Shown here piece after piece: positions 38,299-49,621 of a DNA stretch of 64,000 bases. A program made the translations under genes and the position numbers. The notes beneath the pieces are model-generated. The model was not told the DNA's origin. It worked only from the letters and a program-made list of their open reading frames with translations, and made no database searches. Origin of the DNA: Serilophus lunatus (taxonomy: Eukaryota > Chordata > Aves > Passeriformes > Eurylaimidae); contig VXBA01005855.1 in NCBI GenBank assembly GCA_013399895.1, positions 24,444 through 88,443 on the forward strand. The letters are read 5' to 3'. How positions within the stretch are numbered: position 1 is the first letter of the stretch; each line of letters begins with the position of its first letter.

Positions 38299-38428
38299 TT
38301 AGAGCTGTTCGTTAGTGCTAAGAATGCCAGGGTTGTGGGTTTGTTCCCCATAGAAGCCATTCACTGATAAGTTTAACACGGTGATTCCTGTGGGGCCCTT
38401 CCAACTTAGAATATTCTGTGATTCTGTG
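38299..38428 (+). mobile_element. tRNA-Ile-derived SINE with CR1 tail (TguSINE1-like)
   Basis: The 5' half resembles a tRNA-Ile gene. It has TAGAGC, then GTGCTAAGAATGCC (compare the tRNA-Ile anticodon arm text GTGCTAATAACGCC), then GGTTGTGGGTTTGTTCCCC, a B-box-like T arm, then AGAAGCCA near the acceptor end. The 3' half is the CR1 end: GGGGCCCTTCCAACTTAGAA and ATTCTGTGATTCTGTG. A tRNA head joined to a CR1 tail is the layout of TguSINE1, described from passerine birds, whose copies depend on CR1 enzymes. The A box is weak, so this copy is diverged or slightly 5'-truncated. The family name is recalled, not searched. Confidence 0.72.
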
Positions 38429-40677
38429 TATTTGTTACAAGGCAGAACTTTCTGACCCTGTAGCTCTAATGTGGTAAGACCAGCTGGCAGCAAATGGCAA
38501 GACAAGGATGTCTGCAAAGCAGAGGGTGGAGAATCTTATTTACATACACACCCAGAACTGAAATGAAAACTACATGTTTCAAGTGTTCAAACTAGGAAAA
38601 AGATAATATTAATACACATAACCACTTCTACATGTTTTTTTTCCTCCACGGATCACAAGTCACTACGTACTTTATAAATATTCCTATTTATAGTGATAAT
38701 ATAGAAAGATAAAATCAAATTATTTCTTAAATATATAATCTTCCCAAGGAGAAACTGGACTAGGCAGAGACCTTAGCACCTATCTCTTTGCCCATAAATT
38801 TGTGTCCCAGGCCTAAATAAAAAACTGACAATTTCTGCCCATTTATTACATTGTATGGGTCCAGTGCTTGAAGCCTGAGTATCCCTTCCATACAAAAAAC
38901 ATTCATCAGAAATAATAAGCAGTGCCTCTATATTTTAATACATTTTTATTTTAAAAAAATTCCACAACACCAAGGGTAAAAAAAGTCCTGTGTCAATGCT
39001 AAACATCCGCTTCAAAAGAAGCACTATGCTGTTTGTTATATTGATACCCAGAAGAACATGATGAGCATACATATAAAATATGCTTTGATGTCTATTGTTC
39101 TGCTTTAACTGAGAGTTGGACCCGCCCTCATTCATTAAAGTACTTCAGAGGAAAGATGAAATGAATTTTTATTTCTGAGTTAGACTGTAGGATAGCACGG
39201 GCTTCGTTCTTATGACAGCACCTGAAATGCTCAGTACTCAAGTGGCAAATCAACAAAGTACTGGGGCTTGAGAGCCCACATTGTCCTGATGACATCAGTA
39301 GAGCCTCTCATGCAGCTAAGTGAAATATGTTTCAGTATAAAGATCAAAGCATCTTGAAAGACCTTTTACAGCTTGGCAGAAGCTGTAAAATGACTTCAAC
39401 ATTTGTGTTTTGCTTAGGATTGGTTGTGCTTTTCTAAAACTGGTAAGAAGAACTTAGATCAGGTCATAGTGACTAGCTGATCAAAAAGCTAGTGCAGAGT
39501 ATCAGTGAAAAATGGCCTTTCTTTTTGCACAAATTCGTATTTATGCTGTGGTACACATATTTTGCAGTTCCAGTTTGAATGATGATTCCAGTATAAAGAT
39601 GAGTGTCTCAGACTATAAATTAAAGAAAGAAAGAAAGAAAAAAAACTTATTATAAAAGATTTTTATAATTGTTATTATATATTATTATCATTTTATTAAT
39701 TTATTCATATTTTATTACTTTATTTTTTCCTTAAATATTGGATATCTACATATTGCTATCTATTTCATAGAAAATATGTATATAAAATACATTTTATATG
39801 TCTCTGGCTTTGTGTTCAGGTTAGAAATCATTTAATAAATTATTTATTCTAGAAATATTAATGTTTCTAGATTACATTGCATAGTAAATAAACCGTCAGG
39901 AGAAAAAAAATTACACAGCTTTTCAACAAAAGAAGAGACTGACACTGCAGAGGGTTGCTGTGTTTTTTGTGTGCATGCCTCTGTGTGTGTGTGTGTGTGT
40001 GTGTGTGTCTTTTTTAATAGCATCCATCATGCCAATCTTTGCACTGCCAGTAGGGAAAATCATATCCATAGCAACCAGCTGCACCATTCCTACCCACATC
40101 AATGACGATTTCAGTCTAAACTGTCAAATATTCTATGCACATCATGTAAAATAGCTCTCTTATACCTCTGTGCATCTAGTTTCTGTGGCTACATGTCTAT
40201 GAAAGTAAGAATTGTCTCTTTTCTCTCAGGTTGATTGAACATTGAATTTGTTTTGCATCTTGACAATGCAAAGCCTTGCTCTCTTGCCACTTAGCATACC
40301 GTGTAATTGCATTATAATTGTAACACTCCTTAAATTAGTTTGATAATACTTACTACCTGGCTTGTAAGGAAGACTTGGAGTGTGCTTTAGAAGAAGAACA
40401 TTAAAACAGAGCTGAGATATGCAAATAATATTTAATTAGCTCTCTAGAGCATTGATTTGCAGGAATAGAAAGGAGAAAACTTCATAAATCCTCAACATAT
40501 TAGTCACCATTTGTTGTACAATGACATCAGATTCCAAGGATTGTCTTCTTCTCGTTTGGCAGCAAAAAAAGAAATCCCACTAAACACTCTGGGTTTCTGC
40601 CCCAAATTTTGATGTACATACAGTCTAATCCTCTTTTTTTGATCTCCTTCAAATGGTTGTTGTTTGGAAATAGTACT
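38429..40677. other. AT-rich non-coding stretch
   Basis: No gene recognised. The stretch contains an A/T low-complexity zone at 39620-39760 and a (TG)n repeat at 39982-40008. Confidence 0.5.
39982..40008. repeat. (TG)n microsatellite
   Basis: About 13 uninterrupted TG units. It gives a false Val/Cys run in translation. Confidence 0.95.
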
Positions 40678-40682
40678 CCTAA

Positions 40683-41794
40683 TGTAGTGCCTGCCCATGC
40701 CAACCAAAGCTCTCACAAAGAAGACAGTGCTTGTTCACTCCCCTCATCCACTCCAGTGAGAGAGACAAAAGGCAGAGATTACAGGATGAAGAACAATTTA
40801 CTGGAAACAGCAACAAGATAACAAAAAGGAGAGTAACAGCGACAACATTAATAAAAAATGTGTAAACCAAATAAATTATTTACACAGAAAAATCACTACA
40901 AAATACCAACTGGCTTCTCTCTACCACACCATGCTCTTTGCAATGGGAAAGCAGCGACAGTGAGCTCCTTACTTCTGCCACATGGCAGTGACATGGGTGG
41001 TACGGAATAACAGCCTAAACACACCCACAGAGTTCCAGGCTCTGTCCCCTTGCTGCTACTGCAAAAAAATTCGCCATTTCATGGCTGAAAACCATACAAC
41101 AAACAACAGACAACCCAGCGCTGCCTCTCTCCCTGCCGCCTGTGAGTTGGGATTTTTGCTGGGCAGCAGCTGCAGTGCGGAGCCAGGGTCTCTGCAGTGC
41201 CTGAGCTGACCGGGGCGGTCTGTTGCAGCAGCTGAAGGGAAGGAAGCACAGCGGGGCAAGACGACCCAGTGCAGTCATCCAGCCTGGGGCAGGGTTTGCC
41301 CTGGTTCCCCAAGCGGTGTGGGTGAGTGGCCGGTGGCCCCATGTCAGCGGCGGGGGTAGGCCGGGCTCAGGTTGGACTGGGCTCGGGCAGCTCCTGGTGG
41401 TGCCCTGCAGCACACACCCGCAAGACCCGACAAGCACTGGCTACCAGTGTGCAACGGCAGTGCGCAGGCACGCAGGGGATCACACGTCCCAAACTCAGCA
41501 CGCACGGGCTCACTTTTCCTGCTTGGCTCTTGACAGGAAAGCAGTGTGTCTCTCGCTCTCCAGCATCTCTGCAGCAGTTGTACCGGCATTTCACCTTGAT
41601 TCAGCTTGACCCTCTGGAGGATGACCTCTCACAAAGATTTTTTTCCCCTCTTCTCCACCTAGAGAACTAGTGAGATCATTTTCCTCCTTCATGCATCTGC
41701 TCGCAAGTGAGTTCCTGGGCTGCCATCCTCTATTCGACGCAGTGACTGCCACCTTCCTGTGTCCACTGAAAAGGTCAGAGACTTATAAATCAAC
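40683..41794 (-). mobile_element. Solo LTR, minus orientation, 5-bp TSD CCTAA
   Basis: This 1.1-kb segment has a GC-rich half (41100-41600) and an AT-richer half (40683-41000). The direct repeat CCTAA flanks it (40678-40682 and 41795-41799), a 5-bp duplication suiting ERVL-type integration. Read on the minus strand it ends GGCAGGCACTACA, and an AGTAAA poly-A-signal variant (plus 40797-40802) sits about 115 bases before that end, followed by T-rich text. The minus-strand 5' terminus reads GTTGATTTATAA, one base short of the expected TGT start. There are no retroviral genes or primer-binding site alongside. Open frames in the GC-rich half are composition artefacts. It shares general style, but not the diagnostic landmarks, with the LTR family at 843, 35363 and 47289. 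Confidence 0.6.
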
Positions 41795-41799
41795 CCTAA

Positions 41800-42475
41800 C
41801 AGGGTACACTGGTTTTTCTCATTCACTTAGAGTTTTTCAGTGTTTCCAGTAATACTGGTTTGTGTTCTGTGTTTTGATCATTAAGATATATATAGTTAGA
41901 TAGACAGAGAGAGACATTTATAATATATAGAGAGATATATTTAATCAAAAGAGTTGTTATTTCCTTTTCTATATTTTGTGGTCTGGTGTTTTGAAATAAA
42001 AATTATATAATTGTCTTTAAACCAAGACAGACTTAGCAAAACGATGAAAGAAATTGCTAACCGCTAATACATTATATGGAAAAAAATAAGGATGGAATCA
42101 ATTGATATTGAAGACTAAGTCTTCTGCATAGATGAATCTCTAAATTAACAAATGAAATGTAGAAATAAAGCCTGATTGATAATATTTCTTTTAGCTATAG
42201 CAAAGGGAAGTGATGCAAATCCTAGTATTTAAAGCTCTGAAGACTAGTTAGAAAAACATTTCTCCTCTGATTCTTCACTTAACAGACTTCTTCTGAGAGA
42301 TGGTGTGTTTACAATTTATAGACTTACTGTATCAGTCTTACAGTGTCCAACAAATTATATGACAAGCATCCAACATATATATTACTTCCATTTGTGCCTT
42401 ATCAGGGTTTCAGCCACAACTTATAACATCCCCGGACAATATTCCATATGTCGAGAAAAGTAGCTGGAAAATTGT
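41800..42475. other. AT-rich non-coding stretch
   Basis: Contains a TA/GATA/GAGA low-complexity patch at about 41885-41940. No gene recognised. Confidence 0.5.
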
Positions 42476-42700
42476 TTGGTGGAAAACGATCTGAGGGTGC
42501 CGGTCAACAGCTGCCAGATCATGAGCCAGCTGTGCGCCAGGTGGCCAAGCAGGCCAATGGCATCCTGTCTTGTATCATCCTTAGTGTGGTCAGCAGGACC
42601 GGAGAAGTGACCGTACCTATGTCCTCAGCACTGATGAGACTGCAGCTCAAATCCTAAGTTAAGTTTTGGGCCCCTCACAATGAAAAAGACATTGTCCTCA
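42476..42700 (+). mobile_element. Decayed CR1 LINE fragment, plus strand
   Basis: The translated text (plus frame from 42448) resembles the CR1 ORF2 segment after the RT core: VAKQANGILSCIILSVVSRTGEV and SSALMRLQLKS match the CR1 pattern VAKKANGIL...[12 protein letters not shown]...LVRPHLES. A stop follows and the next bases (TTTTGGGCCCCTCACAATG) continue CR1 in another frame. Both ends are lost, so this is an old copy. Confidence 0.8.
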
Positions 42701-43900
42701 TAAGGATGACACTGTCAACTACCTGCTGCTGCTCTTGGAGCCCTCCCGTGGACACTCCTTCCACCTGCAGCTGAAAATTAGAGGAAGCTACTACAAGCAA
42801 AGGACTCATTCTTTTTCTGTGTGGAGCTCCCTTGTACCTGGATGAAAGAGCAGCTGATGGAGGATGTGCTGTTCTTCCTTCATGATCCCGAGGAGGAGCT
42901 GGGGAAAAATCAGGGTCCCAGTTTCTTAAGTACTGTCTTCTCCATCCCCTTCCTGGTCATGGAGAGAACCATCCCCTGGTTCCAGATGTTGTTAAATTCA
43001 TCTTGGCACATTTTGAATCTGCTGTCTAACAGTGCTGCTCCCCAGACGATCCTGCAAGCTCCAGCTGACAACAAATCCTCATGGAACTCTCCCAATGGAG
43101 TTGATGCTTCTGTTGCAGCAATGTGATTTGGGCACTTCCCTAAATCTCAAGTACGCAGAAGTCAATGCATCCAGCAACACCTACCCTGGCACCTGATGCA
43201 GCTGAAGAGGCCATTTGCAAGAAGCCTTGCAGGAGAGAATGCCCTGCCCTGCAGGGAATGCATATAAAAAGATAAAGGCCAAACCAATATCTTAAATAAC
43301 CATCCAGTAAAAGCTTTTTGGGTTTCAGATCAGTCTCCCTGGGCTGGCACATTTATTTTATGCCCAAGAATTACAAGTTTTTTCCAACAAGCACACTCTT
43401 ACAGTGATGCATCAGGTGCAGCTCTGAACTCTTAATCCAGTTAAGCACACAAATAAACCTGGGTTTATATATGAAAATTTTTATTCAACTGTTCATTTAT
43501 TATGATCACTACTAGGTCAAATTTCAGTTTTGACTGCGAGTGGGGAAAATACCCCGCTGGTGCAGATGCAGGTGAATGCTACTGATGCCTGCAGCTATGT
43601 GAAGACTGTACATATATACTGATGAAAGGACAAGGTAACTTAAAAAAAGTGCAAGGTAGCAAAAGACCTAGAAGAAATGAAATAAGGTCTTGTTATTGGC
43701 CATAGATTACTCCATGAAAATGTGGGAAAAGATGGAACTATTTTTGCTTTTTTTTTCCATTTATGGAAGCTTTTAGTTTAGTCCTTTCTTCTCTTTGAAA
43801 AATCTATGTTCCATTGATAGCCCCTCCTAGCTGCTGTCCCTTCTCCACTATGATGCTGCACTGATGCTTCTGGGAATTAGGTCTCTCTTCTCCTAACATA
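42701..43900. other. Unrecognised mixed-composition stretch
   Basis: Bases 42770-43270 are less AT-rich than the surroundings and include a 101-codon plus frame (42821-43126), but no conserved domain, signal peptide or splice context was recognised. It may be part of a decayed repeat next to the CR1 fragment. Confidence 0.4.
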
Positions 43901-44060
43901 AAATCATAGAACATAGAACAGTTTGGATTTGAAGGGACCAGGTTGCTCCAAACCCCATCAAACCTGGACTCAAACTCTCAAAGGGATCAGCCATCCACAG
44001 CTTCTCTGGGCAACCTCACCACTAGCACACTAAAGAATTTCTTTCTAAATTGTTCAAAGA
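43901..44060 (-). mobile_element. CR1 LINE 3' fragment with internal deletion, minus strand
   Basis: It begins AAATCATAGAACATAGAACA and GTTTGGATTTGAAGGGACC, the reverse complement of a CR1 3' end. It then jumps directly to CAGGTTGCTCCAAACCCCAT, skipping about 65 bases that normally lie between. It ends near AAAGAATTTCTTTCTAA. This is another CR1 subfamily or age class than the copy at 4022. Confidence 0.85.
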
Positions 44061-44589
44061 AATGTTTGCCACAGGTTTCCCCCATGAGCTTAAAGATGTA
44101 TTTTATTGTGTTTTCTTATTCATGGCAGTCCTGTTTTGAATCTCTTTTTCAAAAACCTGAGCCAGAGGCAGTAACCATGCATATTTCACTCATGATAGAA
44201 CTGTTGTGTTAACTTTAATGAGAAAAAATTCAAAGTCTGTCAAGCTCTAATGGGAGATAATGCTGACATCTATGCCTGTTACAATCATGGATTTATATTT
44301 GGTTTATGAGTTAATTGCTTTCTGATGGAAAAAACAACTTCTTTCTCCACTCCATTTTCATCCATACAACTTCTTTCTTATTTTCTAATCCACTTTTTTC
44401 TAACCCTGTTCCCGGTGGGCCGGTAACAATTTAGCTGGATGCTTCGAATTTTTGCCTTTCAATTTTGGAAGTCATTGTGCCCATAAATGTGATTGCAAAA
44501 CTTCCCAAGTGTTGAAGCCTTTGTGGAGATTTCCTCTTCACTTTTAACATGCTTAATTCAGATATTATCATGTCTGGAAATGTCTCAGC
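44061..44589. other. AT-rich non-coding stretch
   Basis: No gene or repeat recognised between two CR1 fragments. Confidence 0.5.
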
Positions 44590-45178
44590 AGAAAAGGACC
44601 TGAGGCTGCTGGCTGACAACTAGCTGAACATGACCCAAACAGTGTGCAAGGTGGCAAGAAGGCCAATGTCATCCTGGCTTGGATCAGCAGTAGCGTGGCC
44701 AGCAGGACCAGGGCAGTAGCGGTCTCTCTCTGCTCAGCACTGGTTCAGTTTTGGGCCCCTCACAAGAAAAACATTTTGGTGTTGGAGTGAGTCCAGAGAA
44801 GGGCAAAAGGAGTCTGAAGCACAAGTCTGATGAGGAACAGCTGAGGGAGCTGGGGGTATTCATCCTGGAGCAAAGGAGGCAGTGGGAGTCAGTCTCTTCT
44901 CCCAAGAGACCAAAGACAGGACAAGAGGAAATGGCCTCAAGTTGCACCAAGAGATGTTTAGGTTGAATATTAGGAAAAATGTTTTCCCTGAAAGGGTTGT
45001 CAAGCCTCAGGACAAGCTATTCAGGGCAGCAGTGTAGTGACAATCTCTGGAGGGATTTACAAGATGAGTAGATGCATGTAGAGCACTTGCAGACATGGTT
45101 TAATGGGCTTGGAGTGCTGGGTTAAAGGGTTGGACTTGTTAATATTAACAGTCTCGTCCAACCTAAATGATTCTAAGA
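44590..45178 (+). mobile_element. Decayed CR1 LINE 3' fragment, plus strand
   Basis: The text runs GAAAAGGACCTGAGGCTGCT, AACATGACCC, GTGGCCAGCAGGACCAGGGC, TTTTGGGCCCCTCACAAGAA, GAGGAACAGCTGAGGGAGCT, then a CR1-like 3' region (GGTTGGACTTGTTAATATTA) and the tail CCAACCTAAATGATTCTAAG. Stops and frameshifts break the coding text, so this copy is old. Confidence 0.9.
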
Positions 45179-46008
45179 TGTGGAAGAAGGCAGTTTGTTC
45201 CACGAACATGTCACTTGATTTCCTAGGTGACAAGAGAAAGTTTTAAATTTCTTGGATTTTGATGAGCAGAAAGACTTCTCCTTGGGTTTGATCAAACATC
45301 AAGGTTAGACTTATAATCTTCCATCTTCCACTTTCTGGACAGAAGTCAGACCTGCTGTGTAAGGCGCCCAGCCAGAAGAATGGCTTCTCAGTTCAACACA
45401 AGTTTGAGTTCACCAGCGTTTTGAATTTATAGCTATTAGGCATGCGACGTTCAAAGACCACTCAGTTACAGATAACAGCAAAGAGAAGATATGTACTAGT
45501 GTTTGGGCTGTGCTGTCCAGGCTTTCTTCTTAGCCAAGTGGTAGTTGCTGTTTAGTTAATGTTGTGTCTGTTCAAAAAAATTCACTTGTTTAGAGAAAAA
45601 ACCCCAAAAGAATTCCTGGTGATGGTTGAGAAGGGTACTACCTGTTTTCTTACCTATCATTATATCAAGGAGTGTGTGGTCTTGAAAGGCATTGTATGCT
45701 CCAATCTGCTCAGTGGATTTAGAGAAGGGTTGTTTGATTCACCCTGAGCAGTGTGCAAGAGAAAGAACAGAATTCTCAGGAGGCATGATAACAAACTTTT
45801 ATTTGGAAACTTTAGAACTTTGTTAAGGTAGAATGAGGTACCTGGCAAATTTAAAAACAGCATTCAGACAAAGGAAGGTGCTTCAAAAACTTTAACTTAG
45901 CAAACTTAAACTTAGCCAACTTAGCTTATGCAGACACAACAAGGCACTCACTAAGACATGGAGTGGAACTTTTTAGTCTTGCTTACAAGGTATTTTGAGA
46001 AAAGAATT
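45179..46008. other. AT-rich non-coding stretch
   Basis: No gene recognised. A triple local repeat of AACTTAGC-like text lies at about 45893-45925. Confidence 0.5.
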
Positions 46009-46342
<334 letters not shown>

Positions 46343-46659
46343 ATTCAATGGGTTAATATATGTTAATATATGGTCAGGCTGGGTGGAAATGCCTGGGTAC
46401 CTCCTCTGGGTGGGGACATTTGCAATGTAGGACCTAACGCTGTAGATCATGGGCATTTAGGGGGGTTTGTTGGTTTATGTCACATTCTAAGACATGACAG
46501 CTGCCTCTTACTTCAGGGTGGTTCAGGCATTTGTTTTCAGCCTCCTGTTTACTTCTCTGAGAATGAAAAAAGATCATTTTGTGATCACTGAGCCCAAGAT
46601 GGTCTCCAACCGTCCCATCACCCACCACTCCTCTCTTCACAAACAGCAGATCTGGCAAG
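46343..46659. other. Short unassigned stretch
   Basis: It begins with a direct repeat GTTAATATAT (two copies at about 46351-46371). No gene or transposon recognised. Confidence 0.45.
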
Positions 46660-46751
46660 TGAGTTGAGAACAAAGACCTTTGGAAACTATGAAGACAGAA
46701 CCAACAGCAATCATTAACAGGATGCCAAAAAGCAGCCTGCTAATCGCCGAA

Positions 46752-46945
46752 GATAGGCCTGGATATCGCCCACCTATAATCAAGGACACACCTGCTTTTG
46801 AGAAGATGGGACCAGCTTGATTGCCCATCAATGGAGATGGGCCTGGGTATCACACGTTGATTAAATCAGAGACACACCTGGCTGGGTGAAACTGGGGGTG
46901 GAGACTGGGAGGAGACTGGGCAGAGACTGGGAGAAGACTGGGTGG
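46752..46945 (+). repeat. Internal direct repeats of the 46660 LTR
   Basis: GGCCTGGATATCGCC...GGACACACCTGC is repeated 84 bases on as GGCCTGGGTATCACA...GAGACACACCTGG. About four 12-base AGACTGGG units follow. These are candidate U3 enhancer duplications. Confidence 0.75.
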
Positions 46946-47079
46946 TCTGTTTCTGGAATTCATCTGCATTTACTCTGCCTATTTCGGGAAATACAGTTTT
47001 GTATGTACTTAAGGCACTGCAATGGAGAGGGAAGTAAGTAAGTTTGGTTTGGACTTATCCCCCTTGCTTCGCAGTTGCT

Positions 47080-47085
47080 AATAAA
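47080..47085 (+). promoter_or_regulatory. LTR polyadenylation signal AATAAA
   Basis: Canonical signal about 50 bases from the 3' end of the 46660-47136 LTR. Confidence 0.65.
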
Positions 47086-47136
47086 CCTACCTGCTTCATA
47101 ACTTTAATGAGTTCTGAAGTTTGATTCCGCAGAACA

Positions 47137-47288
47137 CAAGTGAATTTCTTCCTTGGCTTACTCACCAGCTATGTCAGGAAGGTCTCTACCACACGCTTCA
47201 AGTACGTCCTGCACTCTTTGGTCTCTGCTGCATTGCATCACCAGCAGATACCCTCAGTTTGTTCTGTTCCATTAGCAGAGTTTCACAC
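47137..47288. other. Spacer between two LTRs
   Basis: About 150 bases of ordinary sequence separate two same-strand LTRs of different families. No primer-binding site or retroviral coding text was recognised. Confidence 0.5.
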
Positions 47289-48782
47289 TGTTATGGATTA
47301 GATGTGAGGTTTGTCTTTTAAAACCTTTATTTTTCTGTTCCTGGGACAGTGAAGCAGGGTGAAACGGCTGGAGCTCCATCCCAGGCCGGTGGCTCGGCGG
47401 GACCGGAAAATGCGGTGGACGGGGTGGAGCCATTCCCCCATGGCCCAGCAGAGCGTGGCAGGTCCAACCAGAATCCCCATCCTGGCTCCTGTGGAGTGGC
47501 TGGGCCGTGCAGGGCTGGAGCTGCCCCCATCCGTTCCCCTGCAACCCCACAGGAAGTGGAGCGTGGCATGGGGGGCTGTCCCTGCAGATTGCGCTGCCAG
47601 CGCCCACCCCATGCTACTGCCGCTCCTCAGCCACCCCCTGCACCTGCCACTGGCACCTGTGAGGCCCCTACCACCGAGTGGAATGTGTGCGGGTTTCCTT
47701 TGGCTGCTGTGGTGTGCAGGGGTGGGTAGCGCCTGAACGAGCAAGGTGGTGGCAGCTGGTGCACGGGTGGCAAGCACAACGCTGGCTGTCTGGGGCTGCA
47801 GCCAGGAGTGCTGCCCACAGGTGGTGCCCCAGGGCCTCTCTGGGCCCCCACAGCAGTGGCTGGAGCCCCCACGCTGGCTGCAAACTGGTGGCCGGCGTCC
47901 CACAGCGCTGGCAGCAGGCACGTGGTGGTGGCAGCCCCTCTCATGGCAGCTCAGGCAGGCAGGCAGGGCCCTCCTGCGGCTGCAACAGCCAGTGTGCCGG
48001 GCAGTGCCAGTCCCTTGGGTGGCGCCACCATGCAAAATGGACCTGTGGCAGCAGGGTACAGCTCCTTAGGTGATGCCGTTGGTGGTCCCAGGCCCCCTGG
48101 TGCCCCATGGCATTGGCAGGGCGGCAGCAGCAGCCCCTCCTCCTGGCAAGGGCAGCCATGAGGCATTTTGGCAGGAACACCACAGTGTGTTGTTTCACAG
48201 GCATCACAGTGAATTCTCAGAAGGGGGCAGCAACCAGCACTGCTGTCCAATGGGGAGGCAGCACACACAGGAAGAGTACCATGAGAAAACCCAAGAGCTA
48301 GCATCTTACAAAAGGGCTGAGGACAGAAGTTCTTTCTCTTTTTGGCTCCTTTTGGCACTGAGAGGCACAGCTCCCCTCTTGTCAGTCCCTTGCAACATGG
48401 TGTCACTGTAGTTCAGGCAGTACCAGCAAGGAACTACTTGGAGGCAACAGGAGTCATGGTATCTCTCTCCTCTTGGGTCCCTCAGGGATTCCTTTCACTG
48501 TCAGTTCTGTTTCAGCAGTTTTGGAGTGATACCAGCGCTTCTGCCATGGAGCAGCCTTCCTTCCTTTCCTTGCTCCACAGCCCAGCAGCCAGCCTGGAGG
48601 AGCAGTTTGTTATTTTTCCTTTTTGGTGTTATTGTTGGGTCATTGTTTTTATTACTGGTCTATGCTTATAGTGGGCTATACACCTCGTACAGCCCATAGT
48701 TAATGAACTGTTTTTGTTGTTGTCTTTCTAGTAAGTTTCTCGTCACTCAGTAGCACCCCCTAGTGTCCAAACCTGGGCAACA
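47289..48782 (+). mobile_element. Solo LTR, ERVL-like, plus orientation (family copy 3)
   Basis: This 1.49-kb segment has a strongly GC-rich body (47380-48150). It starts TGTTATGGATTAGATG and ends CCAAACCTGGGCAACA. The start matches the minus-strand LTR at 843-1851 and the body landmarks match the LTR at 35363: TTAAAACC and TTCCTGGGA near the start; the CTTTCCTT, GCTCC and CAGCCCA text followed by AGCAGTTTG near 48600; and ACCCCCTAGTG near the end. No clear target-site duplication is visible (CACAC against CCTGT). No retroviral genes adjoin. Long open frames on the minus strand (up to 245 codons at 47298-48035) reflect low stop-codon density in GC-rich DNA. Confidence 0.7.
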
Positions 48783-49621
48783 CCTGTTATCCATGGGCAC
48801 CTGGGAACTGGTGCCAGTCACCAAGGAAATGCATCAGCTGAGCTGGGCAGGAGCACAAACCCTCTACAGTCTCAGCTGAAAACCTGTATCTGCACAGGAT
48901 GTTTTATCTGCCCCACTCTTCACTGGATTTTGGCTGGAAATGCAATTGCCCTTTCTTCCTTATCTAGAAGTACCACAGCTGGGCCAAACCTGACTGGTGG
49001 GTCATATTCTAAAGACAGTTCAGTGTGGCACTGGAAAATGAACTTCAATCATATGATTTCCAAACCATACCTAAAACTTCATAACCAAGACTTTCTATCT
49101 TTAAGAAACATTGGACAGTTCAGAAGTGAATGTAGAACTTATTCACAGGGTGACAAGGAAGGCGATCTTCCAATGGAATTGAGGTTTGATAGTTTTTATT
49201 CTAAAGCCCACTCAGAGTAGATGCCACCAATGAAAGCTGTCCTGAAGTGGTTGTTGTCATCTCCTGCATTTCTTCACTGCAAGGATCAGAGACAACAGCT
49301 GATTTTAAAATTCAATGCTGCCCAAAGGGAAAACAACGTAAAAAAAAAAGAAGGGAACCATTATTTCCAAACTCAGTTCCTCACAGGCTCAAGCAGGATT
49401 CCTCTCAGAAATACACATAACTAGAATTCAGAGGACCATTTGCACCTCAGGAAGTACAAGCGAGGGCTACTCTGAGCCTCACAGTGAGCCCCCCCACAGC
49501 CCCTTTCTTCCCACAGCCAAATCTCTGACTGCTTGGCTGGGACTGATTTCATTGGCTTTCTCCATCACCTTTTCTGGCCTCCTTACCCAACACCATTCTA
49601 TTTCTGTTCACCTTTCAATAC
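48783..49621. other. Non-coding stretch
   Basis: No gene or repeat recognised. A nine-base A run lies near 49340. Confidence 0.45.

Larger units (their letters stand above)
46660..47136 (+). mobile_element. Solo LTR (477 bp) with 4-bp TSD CAAG, plus orientation
   Basis: The segment starts TGAGTTGAGAACAAAG and ends TTCCGCAGAACA, flanked by CAAG on both sides (46656-46659 and 47137-47140). It has TG...CA termini and an AATAAA signal at 47080-47085, about 50 bases before the end. Its interior shows direct repeats of the kind common in U3 enhancers: a 45-base unit twice (46752-46795 and 46836-46881) and about four 12-base GAGACTGGG-type units (46896-46945). A 4-bp duplication suits gammaretrovirus-like (ERV1) integration. 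No internal retroviral genes are attached, so it is a solo LTR. I do not recognise the exact family. Confidence 0.68.

Noticed and set aside
38299..38370. Functional tRNA-Ile gene
   Set aside because: The cloverleaf is incomplete and the A box is degraded, and the sequence continues into a CR1 tail, so it is a SINE head.
47298..48035. 245-codon minus-strand open frame
   Set aside because: It lies inside a GC-rich LTR where stop codons are rare, several frames are open at once on both strands, and the peptide has no domain. Composition explains it.
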